In this document: positions 45,006 to 54,375 of the stretch, piece by piece
Position numbering within the stretch: the stretch's first letter is position 1
Layout: every line of letters begins with the position of its first letter
Assembly (NCBI RefSeq): GCF_001422725.1
Contig: NZ_LMMA01000032.1
Coordinates: 310,001-374,000, forward strand
DNA from: Flavobacterium sp. Leaf82
Lineage (GTDB): Bacteria; Bacteroidota; Bacteroidia; Flavobacteriales; Flavobacteriaceae
Length of the DNA stretch: 64,000 bases
Direction of reading: 5' to 3'
Notes under the pieces: generated by a model
Told to the model about the DNA's origin: nothing
Database searches by the model: none
The model's input: the letters and a program-made list of their open reading frames with translations, nothing else
Position numbers and translations under genes: made by a program

Positions 45006-48002
45006 ATGAAAAAAAGTACTTTAACCATTACGCATGTTCTTAAGATTTTTATGATTTGTGCACTTTTTGTAAGCTTTTACAATTTAAATGCTCAGACCCT
45101 GGCATTTCCTGAAGCGACAGGTTTTGGCAGGTTTACTACCGGAGCAAGAGGCGCTTCGAATCCTCAGATTTATTTAGTAACCAATTTAAATGACAACGGG
45201 CCCGGATCATTTCGAGATGCCGTTAGTCAGCCAGGCCGATTTGTAATTTTTAGGGTTGGAGGTATTGTAAATTTGCAAACTCAGGTTGTTGTAGCAAGTA
45301 ATACAACTATTGCAGGTCAAACCGCAACCGGAGAAGGAATTGTGTTTTTAGGACCGCGTGTTACCTTTTCAGGAGCCAGTAATACAATTGCCAGATATCT
45401 TCGTATTCGTTACGGCGGAACTGCTCAAAATCAGGATGCATCAGGATTATCAAATGGAGCGAATCTCATTTTTGATCATATGACTTTTACTTGGGGAACT
45501 GATGAAGTTTTCTCTATTAACTGGGATAATAAAGGAATAAGCCCTGATAATATCACGATTCAAAATTCGATTATTGGGCAGGGATTGCATCGACACAATC
45601 ATTCTGCCGGAGGTTTGATGCAGCCTTCTGGCGGAAAAATAAGTTTAATTGGTAATTTATATATCTGTAATAAAACGCGCAACAATAAAATAAAAGGGAT
45701 TAATGAGTTTGTAAACAACGTTGTTTATAATTGGGGCAATTACGGAAACACTTACGGATACACAGAATCTGGTGATGCTTATATTATGGGTGGAGATTCT
45801 GCGGGAAGTTCTGATGTTAATATTATCAATAATTATTTTATTGGCGGTCCAAATACCAGCAATACGATTTCGACTCCTTTTAACAGAGGGAATGACAATT
45901 TTTCTTTATACGGTTCCGGAAATTATTTTGATAATAATAAGGATGGAGTTTTAAACGGCACTTTAGTTCCTGCAGATTTAACAGGATATCCTACCGGTGA
46001 TGCCGCTACAATATTGTCAAGTCCTTATGATTATCCCATGAAAAATACAACTCTCACGGCTCAGGATGCTTATGATAAAATAGTACAAAATGTGGGAGCT
46101 TCATATCCAAGACGTGATCAGGTCGAAAATTTAATGATTACTGATTTGATGTCTAAAGGAACTACGGCAACATATGTATATGTCCAGACAGATTTAACGC
46201 AGAAATTTGGTTTCATAAACGGTGGCGCCGGACATGTTTATGGCGCTCCGGCTCCAATTGATACTGATAATGACGGAATGCCTGATGCTTGGGAAGATGC
46301 AAATGATCTTAATAAAAATGTTGCCGACGCGTTATTGGTAAGTTCAAGTCATGCCCCTTATTTGAATATTGAGGTTTACATAAACGGATTGACGAATGAG
46401 ATTCCTCCGGATTTTATCATTCCACCGTCTGATATCACTTTTACGAATGTGGTTTCTACCGAAGTTCCGGCATCGAGTTCTGTTACTGTAAATTGGGGAG
46501 ATAATGCATCTAACGAAGATAATTATGTATTAGAACGTTCTGTTAATGGAACTGATTTTACGGTAATTGCTACATTAGGATCTAATATTACGACTTATAA
46601 TGATTCAGGTTTGATTCCTAATACGCAATATTATTATCGTGTTAAGGCGACAAATAGTACAGAATCTTCGGTATATAATTCAATCGCACCAATAATAACA
46701 CCCCCAATTCCATCTGCTCCAACTAAGACATTTTCTCCAACACCTGCTTCCGGGATTAATACTGTAGAATTGGCAAGTGGTAATTTGACTCTAAAATGGG
46801 CAGGAAGTTCTAACACGCTTAATTACGCTGTTTATTTTGGTACAAATGCTTCGAACTTAACAAAACTGACTGATGTCGTATATTCAGCAAATCCATCTTA
46901 TCAGATTACAGGATTAAGTTCTGTAACAAATTATTACTGGAGGATTGATGCAATAAATACAAAAGGAACTGCAACGGGAGATGTATGGAGTTTTAGTACA
47001 ATAAATCCCGGTATTGTTGGGCATTGGCCGTTTAAAGAGGCAGCATTAGCAGGAGAACAAATCACAGATATTACGACTTATGCTAATCATGGCATATTAG
47101 ATTCTGCTTTTGACAATACAGCTGTCAGGGTTCCGGGAAAGGCAAACAACGCGATCGATTTTTCGACTTCTCTGAATATTAAATCTTTGGTAAATATCCC
47201 GAATCAGGATTATTTATTATTTGATAAAAATTCGTTTACTGTTTCGTTTTGGATGAAAGCTGCTCCGGCTTTATTGCCAAGTTCCTCAGCAACGAGTATT
47301 TATGTATTGTGCAAAGGTTCGTTTACAAAAAATGCAGTGACTGGAGCAACCGGTAAAAGATATAATATTGAAATCAAAGGCGGACTTTTGCGTTTTGCAA
47401 TAGATGATGATAGTACAAAAAGAGAAGTTACTACAGCTGCGGCAAAATATTTTACTGGAAATTGGGTAAATGTCATTATTATGAGAGATGTTATTGCCCA
47501 CAAAATGAGAATTTATACGGATGGTATTTTATCTGCAGAACTTGATGAATCTGCCGTTACGGGTATTGCAGAACCTACTGATTTAATAATAGGAAACATT
47601 GGTGAACTTGAACTGTCATCGGGTACTGCTCCGGCGCCTTACAAAGGTTTGTTTGATGAACTCCAGTTATTTAATTATCCGCTAAATGCAACTCAGGTAA
47701 TGGAATTGTATGCGCAAGTATTTTTGAGTACAGATAAATTCAGTCAAAGAAAAAGCAATATTATTGTATATCCTAATCCTGTAAAAGATAAAATTTTTAT
47801 TAATATTCCAGACTATAATGTATCTTATGCAACGGCTGTTTTAACTGATATGACTGGGAAAATTATTATAAAAGAAAAGATTTATTCTGATGGAAATGGT
47901 GTTTTTACCCTGAACGTTGCCCACAAAAAAGTATCAGGAATCTATATGCTGAATATTTCAGGAGAGAATTTGAATAATAATTTTAAAGTTATTATAGAAT
48001 AA
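45006..48002 (+). CDS. T9SS-exported pectate-lyase-like protein with FN3 and LamG domains
   Basis: 998 residues. Signal peptide, then a right-handed beta-helix similar to polysaccharide lyase family 1 (FPEATGFGRFTTGARG, LNDNGPGSFRDAVSQPG, DHMTFTWGTDE, and Asn-rich turns NNVVYNWGNYG). A Ca-binding motif DTDNDGMPDAWED joins it to two fibronectin III domains (about 470-665), then a LamG-like concanavalin domain (about 670-910). The last ~80 residues (IVYPNPVKDKIFINIPDYNV) are a type A T9SS sorting domain, so it should be exported to the cell surface. Substrate probably pectin-like, but PL1 catalytic residues cannot be confirmed by eye. No PUL genes are adjacent. Confidence 0.88.
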   Translation: MKKSTLTITHVLKIFMICALFVSFYNLNAQTLAFPEATGFGRFTTGARGASNPQIYLVTNLNDNGPGSFRDAVSQPGRFVIFRVGGIVNLQTQVVVASNTTIAGQTATGEGIVFLGPRVTFSGASNTIARYLRIRYGGTAQNQDASGLSNGANLIFDHMTFTWGTDEVFSINWDNKGISPDNITIQNSIIGQGLHRHNHSAGGLMQPSGGKISLIGNLYICNKTRNNKIKGINEFVNNVVYNWGNYGNTYGYTESGDAYIMGGDSAGSSDVNIINNYFIGGPNTSNTISTPFNRGNDNFSLYGSGNYFDNNKDGVLNGTLVPADLTGYPTGDAATILSSPYDYPMKNTTLTAQDAYDKIVQNVGASYPRRDQVENLMITDLMSKGTTATYVYVQTDLTQKFGFINGGAGHVYGAPAPIDTDNDGMPDAWEDANDLNKNVADALLVSSSHAPYLNIEVYINGLTNEIPPDFIIPPSDITFTNVVSTEVPASSSVTVNWGDNASNEDNYVLERSVNGTDFTVIATLGSNITTYNDSGLIPNTQYYYRVKATNSTESSVYNSIAPIITPPIPSAPTKTFSPTPASGINTVELASGNLTLKWAGSSNTLNYAVYFGTNASNLTKLTDVVYSANPSYQITGLSSVTNYYWRIDAINTKGTATGDVWSFSTINPGIVGHWPFKEAALAGEQITDITTYANHGILDSAFDNTAVRVPGKANNAIDFSTSLNIKSLVNIPNQDYLLFDKNSFTVSFWMKAAPALLPSSSATSIYVLCKGSFTKNAVTGATGKRYNIEIKGGLLRFAIDDDSTKREVTTAAAKYFTGNWVNVIIMRDVIAHKMRIYTDGILSAELDESAVTGIAEPTDLIIGNIGELELSSGTAPAPYKGLFDELQLFNYPLNATQVMELYAQVFLSTDKFSQRKSNIIVYPNPVKDKIFINIPDYNVSYATAVLTDMTGKIIIKEKIYSDGNGVFTLNVAHKKVSGIYMLNISGENLNNNFKVIIE

Positions 48003-48023
48003 GAAATGTTTTTTTTAGAAACT

Positions 48024-48057
48024 AAAAGACCGTTACATAATTTGTAACGGTCTTTTT
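48024..48057. terminator. bidirectional terminator
   Basis: AAAAGACCGTTAC / GTAACGGTCTTTTT with a six-base loop between two convergent genes. Confidence 0.85.
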
Positions 48058-48078
48058 ATGAAATTAAATTAGTCTGTT

Positions 48079-48516
48079 TTATAGTCCAACAAAGTCATCA
48101 CTTTTAGGGAAAATACTTAGGGCTTCGATAGCAATTTCTGGAGTTGGAGAAGCTAATTTTCTAAGTTTTGTGTCCATCCAGGCACCATCTACAGTAATAA
48201 CAGCACAAAGTGTGTCGTCTTCTCTTCTAAATTCATGAATAATTGACCAACGCGAAGCATCGGCTTTCATTTTTGAAGTTTTGGTGTGAATGAATATTTT
48301 ATCAGAAAGTTTTAATTCTTTTCTAAAAACACATTCTTCTCTAAACAAAACCGGACCAAAACTTTGTGTTTGCATCACTCGCAATGTTAAACCTAATTCT
48401 TCGAGGATTTCGATACGATGCTGTGCGCCAAAATCGTAATATGCGCTATGTCGAACGTGAAAATTTGGATCAAGATCAGACCAGCGAAAAGATATTTCTT
48501 TAATAAATGAAGCCAT
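48079..48516 (-). CDS. acyl-CoA thioesterase (4HBT family)
   Basis: 145 residues, hot-dog fold. N-terminal FRWSDLDPNFHVRHSAYYDF holds the Asp (D16-like) typical of 4HBT thioesterases such as YbgC. ITVDGAWMDTKLRKLASPTP closes the fold. Cleaves acyl-CoA thioesters in the cytoplasm; substrate length unknown. Confidence 0.85.
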   Translation of the reverse strand: MASFIKEISFRWSDLDPNFHVRHSAYYDFGAQHRIEILEELGLTLRVMQTQSFGPVLFREECVFRKELKLSDKIFIHTKTSKMKADASRWSIIHEFRREDDTLCAVITVDGAWMDTKLRKLASPTPEIAIEALSIFPKSDDFVGL

Positions 48517-48608
48517 TTTATATTTTGTATTTTAATGAAAATCGAAATTACAAATAAAATAGGAAACTGTTTCTTAGAAAATCTTAAAGTCTTGGTTTAT
48601 GAAGTTAA

Positions 48609-49283
48609 TTAATATCCTCTGTCAGCATATATGTTGAATTGCTGAAATGAAATTTCTCCAAAATCTTTGACTGTTTTTAGTTTATCAACATTTGCTATCA
48701 GAGCTTCTGCGTTTGGATCTGTGCTTGGATTAAGAATATAATTTATAAAATGATCTTTATATAGATACCAGTTATTTTTTGTTTTATTAAATTTAAAAGT
48801 GGTGATATGTTCCCAATGATGTCCGCCAGAAATTCTGTGTTCGATAGAAAAATAACCATTTTTGATAACAATTGCATTAAACGGATCTCCAAATAATCCT
48901 CCACAATCGATGCAATAAGCGGCATTTTCATTTTTAAAGGCTAGTTTATAATTTCCGTCTTTTTGCCCCAGTAAAAGTAATACGACTCTTTTATCTGGTT
49001 TGCCTTCTTCCATATTTGAAGTGGTTTCTTCTGTCGCTTTGCGTATAACTAAAATGCAATCCTCAATTTTATCCAGATTCAAATCGCCTGTTTCTTTTAT
49101 AATTGCCTGATAACCTTTTGGTATAAATACCTTTAGTTTTGGGTTGGTAATTATGACAGTCTCATTAAAAGTATCGTGTTTTTGAACGGGTTTGCTTTTT
49201 GTGGTTTTGCCGGTTGTTTTTTGTTGTGAAAAAGCAAAACCCAGATTAAAAATAAGAATTAGCAATAAAATTGATTTTTTCAT
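48609..49283 (-). CDS. secreted protein of unknown function
   Basis: 224 residues with a signal peptide (MKKSILLLILIFNLGFAFSQ). The mature part starts Lys/Thr-rich, then a ~150-residue globular domain (GDLNLDKIEDCILVIRKATE, KNENAAYCIDCGGLFGDPFN) with one CIDC motif that could form a disulfide or metal site. Resembles FG-GAP/VCBS-less secreted proteins of flavobacteria. First of three genes in the same direction. Confidence 0.6.
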   Translation of the reverse strand: MKKSILLLILIFNLGFAFSQQKTTGKTTKSKPVQKHDTFNETVIITNPKLKVFIPKGYQAIIKETGDLNLDKIEDCILVIRKATEETTSNMEEGKPDKRVVLLLLGQKDGNYKLAFKNENAAYCIDCGGLFGDPFNAIVIKNGYFSIEHRISGGHHWEHITTFKFNKTKNNWYLYKDHFINYILNPSTDPNAEALIANVDKLKTVKDFGEISFQQFNIYADRGY

Positions 49284-49315
49284 TTTCCGACTTTTTTCTT
49301 GAATATTATTGTGTT

Positions 49316-49783
49316 TTACAGACTTTCTAAATTATCCCATTCATATTCTATCTTGTCCAGTTTCCTGTAATATGGGATAAGTAATATAATCTCTAATCTT
49401 AATGCGAAATGACCATCGCTGGTTACAAAAGGTAGCACAAACATGGAAACAATGCAAATCACGACTCCCAGAACGGCATCAATTTTCCCTATTGAGATTG
49501 CATTGGCTTTTTCAAACCAAAGAGAATACGCGGCAAAACCCTTAAATGCCATAATGGCAACAATAAACATTCCGATTGGTGAAAGAGCTGTATTACTCGA
49601 AAAACCATAAAGAGAAATATTTACGTTTGATATGAAAAAGCTCATTATAATGGAGCTTAAAGCACAAATTGCTAAAATCATAAAAATCCAGCAAAATGTT
49701 TTAATCCACCATGGCAAAAGTTTTCTTCTGATTACCGGTGCTTTGTCAAATTCGTCAAAATGACTTTCTAATTCCTGATTCAT
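49316..49783 (-). CDS. membrane protein of unknown function
   Basis: 155 residues, four predicted membrane segments (about 26-47, 58-75, 81-99, 108-125) flanked by acidic ends (MNQELESHFDEFDKAPVIRR). No recognised domain. Follows the 49816-50478 gene by 32 bp in the same direction, probably an operon with it and the secreted protein behind. Confidence 0.6.
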   Translation of the reverse strand: MNQELESHFDEFDKAPVIRRKLLPWWIKTFCWIFMILAICALSSIIMSFFISNVNISLYGFSSNTALSPIGMFIVAIMAFKGFAAYSLWFEKANAISIGKIDAVLGVVICIVSMFVLPFVTSDGHFALRLEIILLIPYYRKLDKIEYEWDNLESL

Positions 49784-49815
49784 AATATTTTTTAGGTTTT
49801 ATTATTAGGGTCCAA

Positions 49816-50478
49816 TTATATAACCTGAGTAAGAATCAAGATTAAAATAGTAAACTGTATGCCTAAAATAATCCAGAAAAAGTTTCTGCTTGGCTGCGAA
49901 ACATTTTTTAAGCCCGTAATTATTTTGTCTTTAATAATATCAGAAAAACTAACATTCTCATCCTTAAAATCAACTTCCTCCAACTTTATTTTTTTAAAAC
50001 CATAAATAATGATTTTTTTCAACCATTTATTGTCATTAGAATCTCTGATTTCCTGAATTAACTTAAGCTGTAATTTTGTTTTATCGGCTCCTTGTCTCAG
50101 TAAATCAGGTTGGTTAGATTTTACTTTGTTTAATACTTTGTCAATAATAGGAAATAGTAAAGTTTCTCCTTTGTCTGAAAGTAATTTATGGATCGTTTTT
50201 GATATTATATATTTATTGCCAAAGGAAAACAATAAAAACGGACCTACAAATGTCGAGATTACTGTTAAACCAAAACCTATTGGGCGTAAAGCAAATAATA
50301 AAAGTATAACTGCTGAGCCGGATACATGTCCCAGTCCTGTACCTGATTGGTAAATTATGGTGAATAAAGTAAATACGCCTATAATGGCGTATAATATTTG
50401 TCCCAGGATGTTTATTTTGAAGAAACTAAAGGTTGCGCTACTAAATAATTTAGTAACATATTTTAAATTATCATTCAT
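49816..50478 (-). CDS. membrane protein of unknown function
   Basis: 220 residues. Membrane segments near residues 20-40, 47-65, 72-92 and at the C-terminus (FFWIILGIQFTILILILTQV) surround a ~95-residue charged cytoplasmic part. I do not recognise it. Confidence 0.6.
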   Translation of the reverse strand: MNDNLKYVTKLFSSATFSFFKINILGQILYAIIGVFTLFTIIYQSGTGLGHVSGSAVILLLFALRPIGFGLTVISTFVGPFLLFSFGNKYIISKTIHKLLSDKGETLLFPIIDKVLNKVKSNQPDLLRQGADKTKLQLKLIQEIRDSNDNKWLKKIIIYGFKKIKLEEVDFKDENVSFSDIIKDKIITGLKNVSQPSRNFFWIILGIQFTILILILTQVI

Positions 50479-50625
50479 TAATGTGGTATTTGGTTTTAGT
50501 TAAATTAGGTATTTTTAGCCGAGTAAAAATATAGAAAAATCATTACAAATATTTAAATGATTTTTATTTGTTTAAATGTTTTCTAGTAATGATTGATTAA
50601 AAAGATTTAATGTTAAAGCAAAAAA

Positions 50626-51900
50626 TTACAAATGTGATTCTTTATCTTCTTTAGCGCTCAATTTTTTGACAATCCAGGGCAAAGTAAGACCTTGACCAAT
50701 AAGAGTCATTAAAACTACGGCTACAGATATAAAAATAATTACGGTTCGCTCCGGAAAAGGAGTTCCGTCCGGAAGTTCTTTAGGAATACCAATTGCGATT
50801 GCCAGAGAAACAATTCCGCGCATTCCGGACCAACTCAGGATAATGCTGTTATTGAAATCTAAAAGAGCATCTTCACTGACTTTTCTTTTTCGTTTGGTGT
50901 TTAAAAAAGCTTTTTGAAGATTAATTTTTTGAAGAAAAACCCTGACCATCCTAATTAATAAAGCAACAATCGTAATGATAAAAGCATAGCCAATATAAGG
51001 CAGGATCATATCGTTGTCGATTCCTTTTAAGATGTAGCGAAAATTAAGTCCGATTAGAATGAAGATTAATCCGTTTAATAAAAAAATAATAATGTCCCAA
51101 AGGCTTCTGGATTGGTTTTTTAAACTTTCAGGGAATATCTTTTTGCTAAAACGAGCAATAATAGTAAGTCCTAAAATAACGACCGCAATTACTCCTGAAA
51201 CATGCAGATGTTCAGCAACTAAATAAGTTACAAAAGGCATTAGCAACATGAAGCTTATGGTAACATTTATATTTTTATGTACCCGGCTTAATATAAAAGC
51301 CAGAATTTTTGCCATTATAAAGCCTACTACGAAACCTCCGCCTAATAATAATACGAATTGCAAGGATGCTTTCCAGATGACAAATGCTGAACCCATTGCA
51401 GTTGCAATGGCAAAACGATAAGCAACCAACGCAGAAGCATCATTAATAAGACTTTCTCCTTCTAGAATTGTAATTGTTTTACGCGATATGTTAAGCCCTT
51501 TTGTTATGCTTATTGCTGCAACTGCATCAGTAGCAGAAAGTATAGCGCCAAGTACGAAGGATAAAGGCCAGGTCATATTAGGTATGGTAAAATGTGCCAC
51601 AACGGCTATCCAAAAAGTAGTAAGGAAAACCAAAGGAATTGCCAATGTACTTATGGTATGAATGTTGGTTTTGAAATCTTTAGGGGAGATATTAAAAGAA
51701 GCATCGTATAATAATGGAGGAAGAAAGATCAGAAATATAATTTCAGGATTAATTTCAATTTCAGTCATTGTAGGTATAAAACCAATTGCAACTCCTACGA
51801 TAACAAGTAAAATAGGCTGAGGTAATTTTATAATATCGGCAAATGCAGATAGTCCTATTACGATGGCGAGAATAAAAATGATAATGCTGTAATTTTCCAT
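50626..51900 (-). CDS. CPA1-type Na+/H+ antiporter
   Basis: 424 residues with about 12 membrane helices. Motifs of NhaP/CPA1 exchangers: SATDAVAAISITKGL (ND-like site with the transport Asp) and EGESLINDASALVAYR. The LSWSGMRGIVSLAIAIG near residue 350 is also typical. Exchanges monovalent cations for protons at the inner membrane. The cation cannot be read from sequence. Confidence 0.92.
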   Translation of the reverse strand: MENYSIIIFILAIVIGLSAFADIIKLPQPILLVIVGVAIGFIPTMTEIEINPEIIFLIFLPPLLYDASFNISPKDFKTNIHTISTLAIPLVFLTTFWIAVVAHFTIPNMTWPLSFVLGAILSATDAVAAISITKGLNISRKTITILEGESLINDASALVAYRFAIATAMGSAFVIWKASLQFVLLLGGGFVVGFIMAKILAFILSRVHKNINVTISFMLLMPFVTYLVAEHLHVSGVIAVVILGLTIIARFSKKIFPESLKNQSRSLWDIIIFLLNGLIFILIGLNFRYILKGIDNDMILPYIGYAFIITIVALLIRMVRVFLQKINLQKAFLNTKRKRKVSEDALLDFNNSIILSWSGMRGIVSLAIAIGIPKELPDGTPFPERTVIIFISVAVVLMTLIGQGLTLPWIVKKLSAKEDKESHL

Positions 51901-52015
51901 ATTGGCGAATATTGAATTTAGGAAGATGCTAATGTATATATTTCAGGCTTTAATTAAAAATATCGAAAGACATTATACTATTAGATTAAGATAAACTTGT
52001 GATGAGACGGAATGC

Positions 52016-52104
52016 CTAGCCCTGATAGAAGCGGCATCCTTTTATGTCTCCCGAGGCTTCGGGAGACATAAAAGATATAGCGAATAGCAGGAAATAGCTC
52101 CTGA
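52016..52104. repeat. variable-stem structured intergenic element, copy 3
   Basis: Ends CTAGCCCTGATAGAAGCGGC and AGCAGGAAATAGCTCCTGA. The middle stem is CTTTTATGTCTCCCGA / TCGGGAGACATAAAAG, 16 perfect pairs closed by GGCT. In the 387-bp gap between the antiporter and dnaK. Confidence 0.85.
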
Positions 52105-52219
52105 TAATGACACGTAAAGTGCTGATATGCCACGAATGTCAGGTTTTTAAAATGTCATGTTGTCAGATTGTATTTATTGTGCCGACAGTAAAACTGACAA
52201 TTTACTTTGGTTTTTTATA

Positions 52220-52235
52220 TTGGCACAAAGATTGA
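52220..52235 (+). promoter_or_regulatory. candidate sigma-54-type promoter of dnaK
   Basis: TTGGCAC, five bases, TTGA: the GG is ten bases from the GA, matching the -24/-12 pattern TGGCAC-N5-TTGC except for A in place of C. The dnaK ATG follows 52 bases later. No TAnnTTTG element is apparent closer to the gene. Confidence 0.5.
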
Positions 52236-52287
52236 CTTATGCCACCTGAGTTATAAAATTAGTATATCAAAATTAAATATATAAAAA

Positions 52288-54171
52288 ATGGGTAAAATAA
52301 TCGGAATTGACTTAGGTACGACGAACTCTTGTGTTTCTGTAATGGAAGGTAACGAAGCAGTTGTTATTCCTAACGCAGAAGGAAAAAGAACAACGCCATC
52401 TATCATCGCTTTTGTTGAAGGTGGAGAAATTAAAGTGGGTGATCCTGCAAAAAGACAAGCGGTAACGAATCCTACAAAAACGATTGCTTCTATTAAACGT
52501 TTTATGGGACACACTTTTGCTGAAACTCAGGAAGAAGCAAAAAGAGTTCCTTACAGTGTTGTAAAAGGTGACAACAATACGCCACGTGTGGATATTGACG
52601 GTCGTTTATACACTGCTCAGGAATTGTCAGCAATGACACTTCAAAAAATGAAAAAAACTGCTGAAGACTATTTAGGTCAAACTGTAACTGAAGCGGTTAT
52701 TACTGTTCCTGCTTACTTTAACGATGCACAACGTCAAGCTACTAAAGAAGCTGGAGAAATTGCTGGTCTTAAAGTTATGCGTATTATCAATGAGCCAACT
52801 GCTGCTGCACTTGCTTACGGATTAGATAAAAAAGGAACTGATCAAAAAATTGCTGTTTACGATTTAGGTGGAGGTACTTTTGATATCTCTGTTCTTGAAT
52901 TAGGAGACGGTGTATTCGAAGTATTGTCTACAAATGGTGATACTCACTTAGGTGGTGATGATTTTGACCAGGTTATTATTGACTGGTTAGCTGACGATTT
53001 TAAATCTGAAGAAGGTATTGATTTACGTTTAGATCCAATGTCATTGCAACGTTTGAAAGAAGCTGCAGAGAAAGCTAAGATTGAATTATCATCTTCTGCT
53101 GAAACTGAAATCAACTTACCTTACGTAACTGCTACTGCTTCAGGACCAAAACACTTAGTAAAAAAATTATCAAGAGCTAAATTTGAGCAATTATCTGATA
53201 CTTTAGTAAAACGTTCTATGGAGCCAGTTGCTAAAGCATTAAAAGATGCAGGTTTATCTACATCTGATATTGACGAAGTTATTCTTGTTGGAGGTTCTAC
53301 TCGTATGCCAAGAATCGCTGACGAAGTTGAAAAATTCTTTGGTAAAAAAGCATCTAAAGGTGTTAACCCTGATGAGGTTGTTGCAATTGGAGCAGCTATT
53401 CAAGGTGGAGTTTTATCTGGAGATGTAAAAGATGTATTGTTACTTGACGTAACACCTCTTTCTTTAGGTATCGAAACTATGGGTGGTGTTATGACTACAT
53501 TAATTGAGTCTAATACAACTATCCCAACTAAAAAATCTCAAGTATTCTCTACTGCTTCTGATTCTCAACCATCTGTTGAGCTTCACGTATTGCAAGGAGC
53601 TAGAGCAATGGCTGCTGATAACAAAACTATTGGTCGTTTCCACTTAGATGGTATTCCACCAGCACCAAGAGGAGTTCCTCAAATCGAGGTTACTTTTGAT
53701 ATTGATGCTAATGGTATCATCAAAGTTACTGCTACTGATAAAGGAACAGGAAAATCTCACGATATCCGTATCGAAGCTTCTTCTGGTTTAACAGCTGAAG
53801 AAATCGAAAAAATGAAACAAGATGCTGAAGCTAATGCTGATGCTGACAAAATAGCTAAAGAAAGAGCTGAGAAATTGAACGAAGCTGATAGTACTATTTT
53901 CCAAACTGAAAGTCAATTGAAAGAATTGGGAAGTAAATTAACAGACGATCAAAAAACAGCTATCGAATTTGCTTTAACTGAATTAAGATTTGCTCACCAA
54001 TCTCAAGATCTTGAAGCAATCCAAAAAGGATTAGACAATGTAAATGCAGCTTGGAAAGTAGCTACAGAAGCAATGTACGCTCAAGGTGGTGAAGGTCAAC
54101 AAGCAGCTCCACAACAAGAGCAGTCGCAAGGTGACAATGTTGAAGACGTTGAATTCGAAGAAGTCAAATAA
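52288..54171 (+). CDS. dnaK: chaperone DnaK (Hsp70)
   Basis: 627 residues, full length. The ATPase domain (IIGIDLGTTNSCVSVMEG, VYDLGGGTFDISVLELGDG, LVGGSTRMPRI) and substrate-binding domain (DVTPLSLGIETMGG) are complete. The C-terminus is rich in Gln and ends in DNVEDVEFEEVK, a normal DnaK tail. Works with DnaJ and GrpE, which are not in this window. Single gene with a terminator behind it. Confidence 0.99.
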   Translation: MGKIIGIDLGTTNSCVSVMEGNEAVVIPNAEGKRTTPSIIAFVEGGEIKVGDPAKRQAVTNPTKTIASIKRFMGHTFAETQEEAKRVPYSVVKGDNNTPRVDIDGRLYTAQELSAMTLQKMKKTAEDYLGQTVTEAVITVPAYFNDAQRQATKEAGEIAGLKVMRIINEPTAAALAYGLDKKGTDQKIAVYDLGGGTFDISVLELGDGVFEVLSTNGDTHLGGDDFDQVIIDWLADDFKSEEGIDLRLDPMSLQRLKEAAEKAKIELSSSAETEINLPYVTATASGPKHLVKKLSRAKFEQLSDTLVKRSMEPVAKALKDAGLSTSDIDEVILVGGSTRMPRIADEVEKFFGKKASKGVNPDEVVAIGAAIQGGVLSGDVKDVLLLDVTPLSLGIETMGGVMTTLIESNTTIPTKKSQVFSTASDSQPSVELHVLQGARAMAADNKTIGRFHLDGIPPAPRGVPQIEVTFDIDANGIIKVTATDKGTGKSHDIRIEASSGLTAEEIEKMKQDAEANADADKIAKERAEKLNEADSTIFQTESQLKELGSKLTDDQKTAIEFALTELRFAHQSQDLEAIQKGLDNVNAAWKVATEAMYAQGGEGQQAAPQQEQSQGDNVEDVEFEEVK

Positions 54172-54203
54172 GTACTGATTAATATCAGTTAATAATAAGT
54201 GCT

Positions 54204-54238
54204 AAAGCGCTGTAAACGTAATGTTTACAGCGCTTTTT
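54204..54238 (+). terminator. dnaK terminator
   Basis: AAAGCGCTGTAAAC / GTTTACAGCGCTTT with a five-base loop and T-rich tail, 32 bases behind dnaK. Confidence 0.9.
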
Positions 54239-54375
54239 CTTTTTTATTCTTTTTTGTTTCTGCTGTTTTTTAATCATTTTTTATCATATATTTGTATCAT
54301 ATTTGTACCGGCACTTAAAAGGAGACAAAGTGGGACTTATGTACCCTTATGGTACCTTAATGGGAGACAAAGACT

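Noticed and set aside
45006..48002. Two genes fused by error (lyase and LamG protein)
   Set aside because: The chain is continuous with a linker, and signal and T9SS sorting domains lie at opposite ends as expected for one exported protein.
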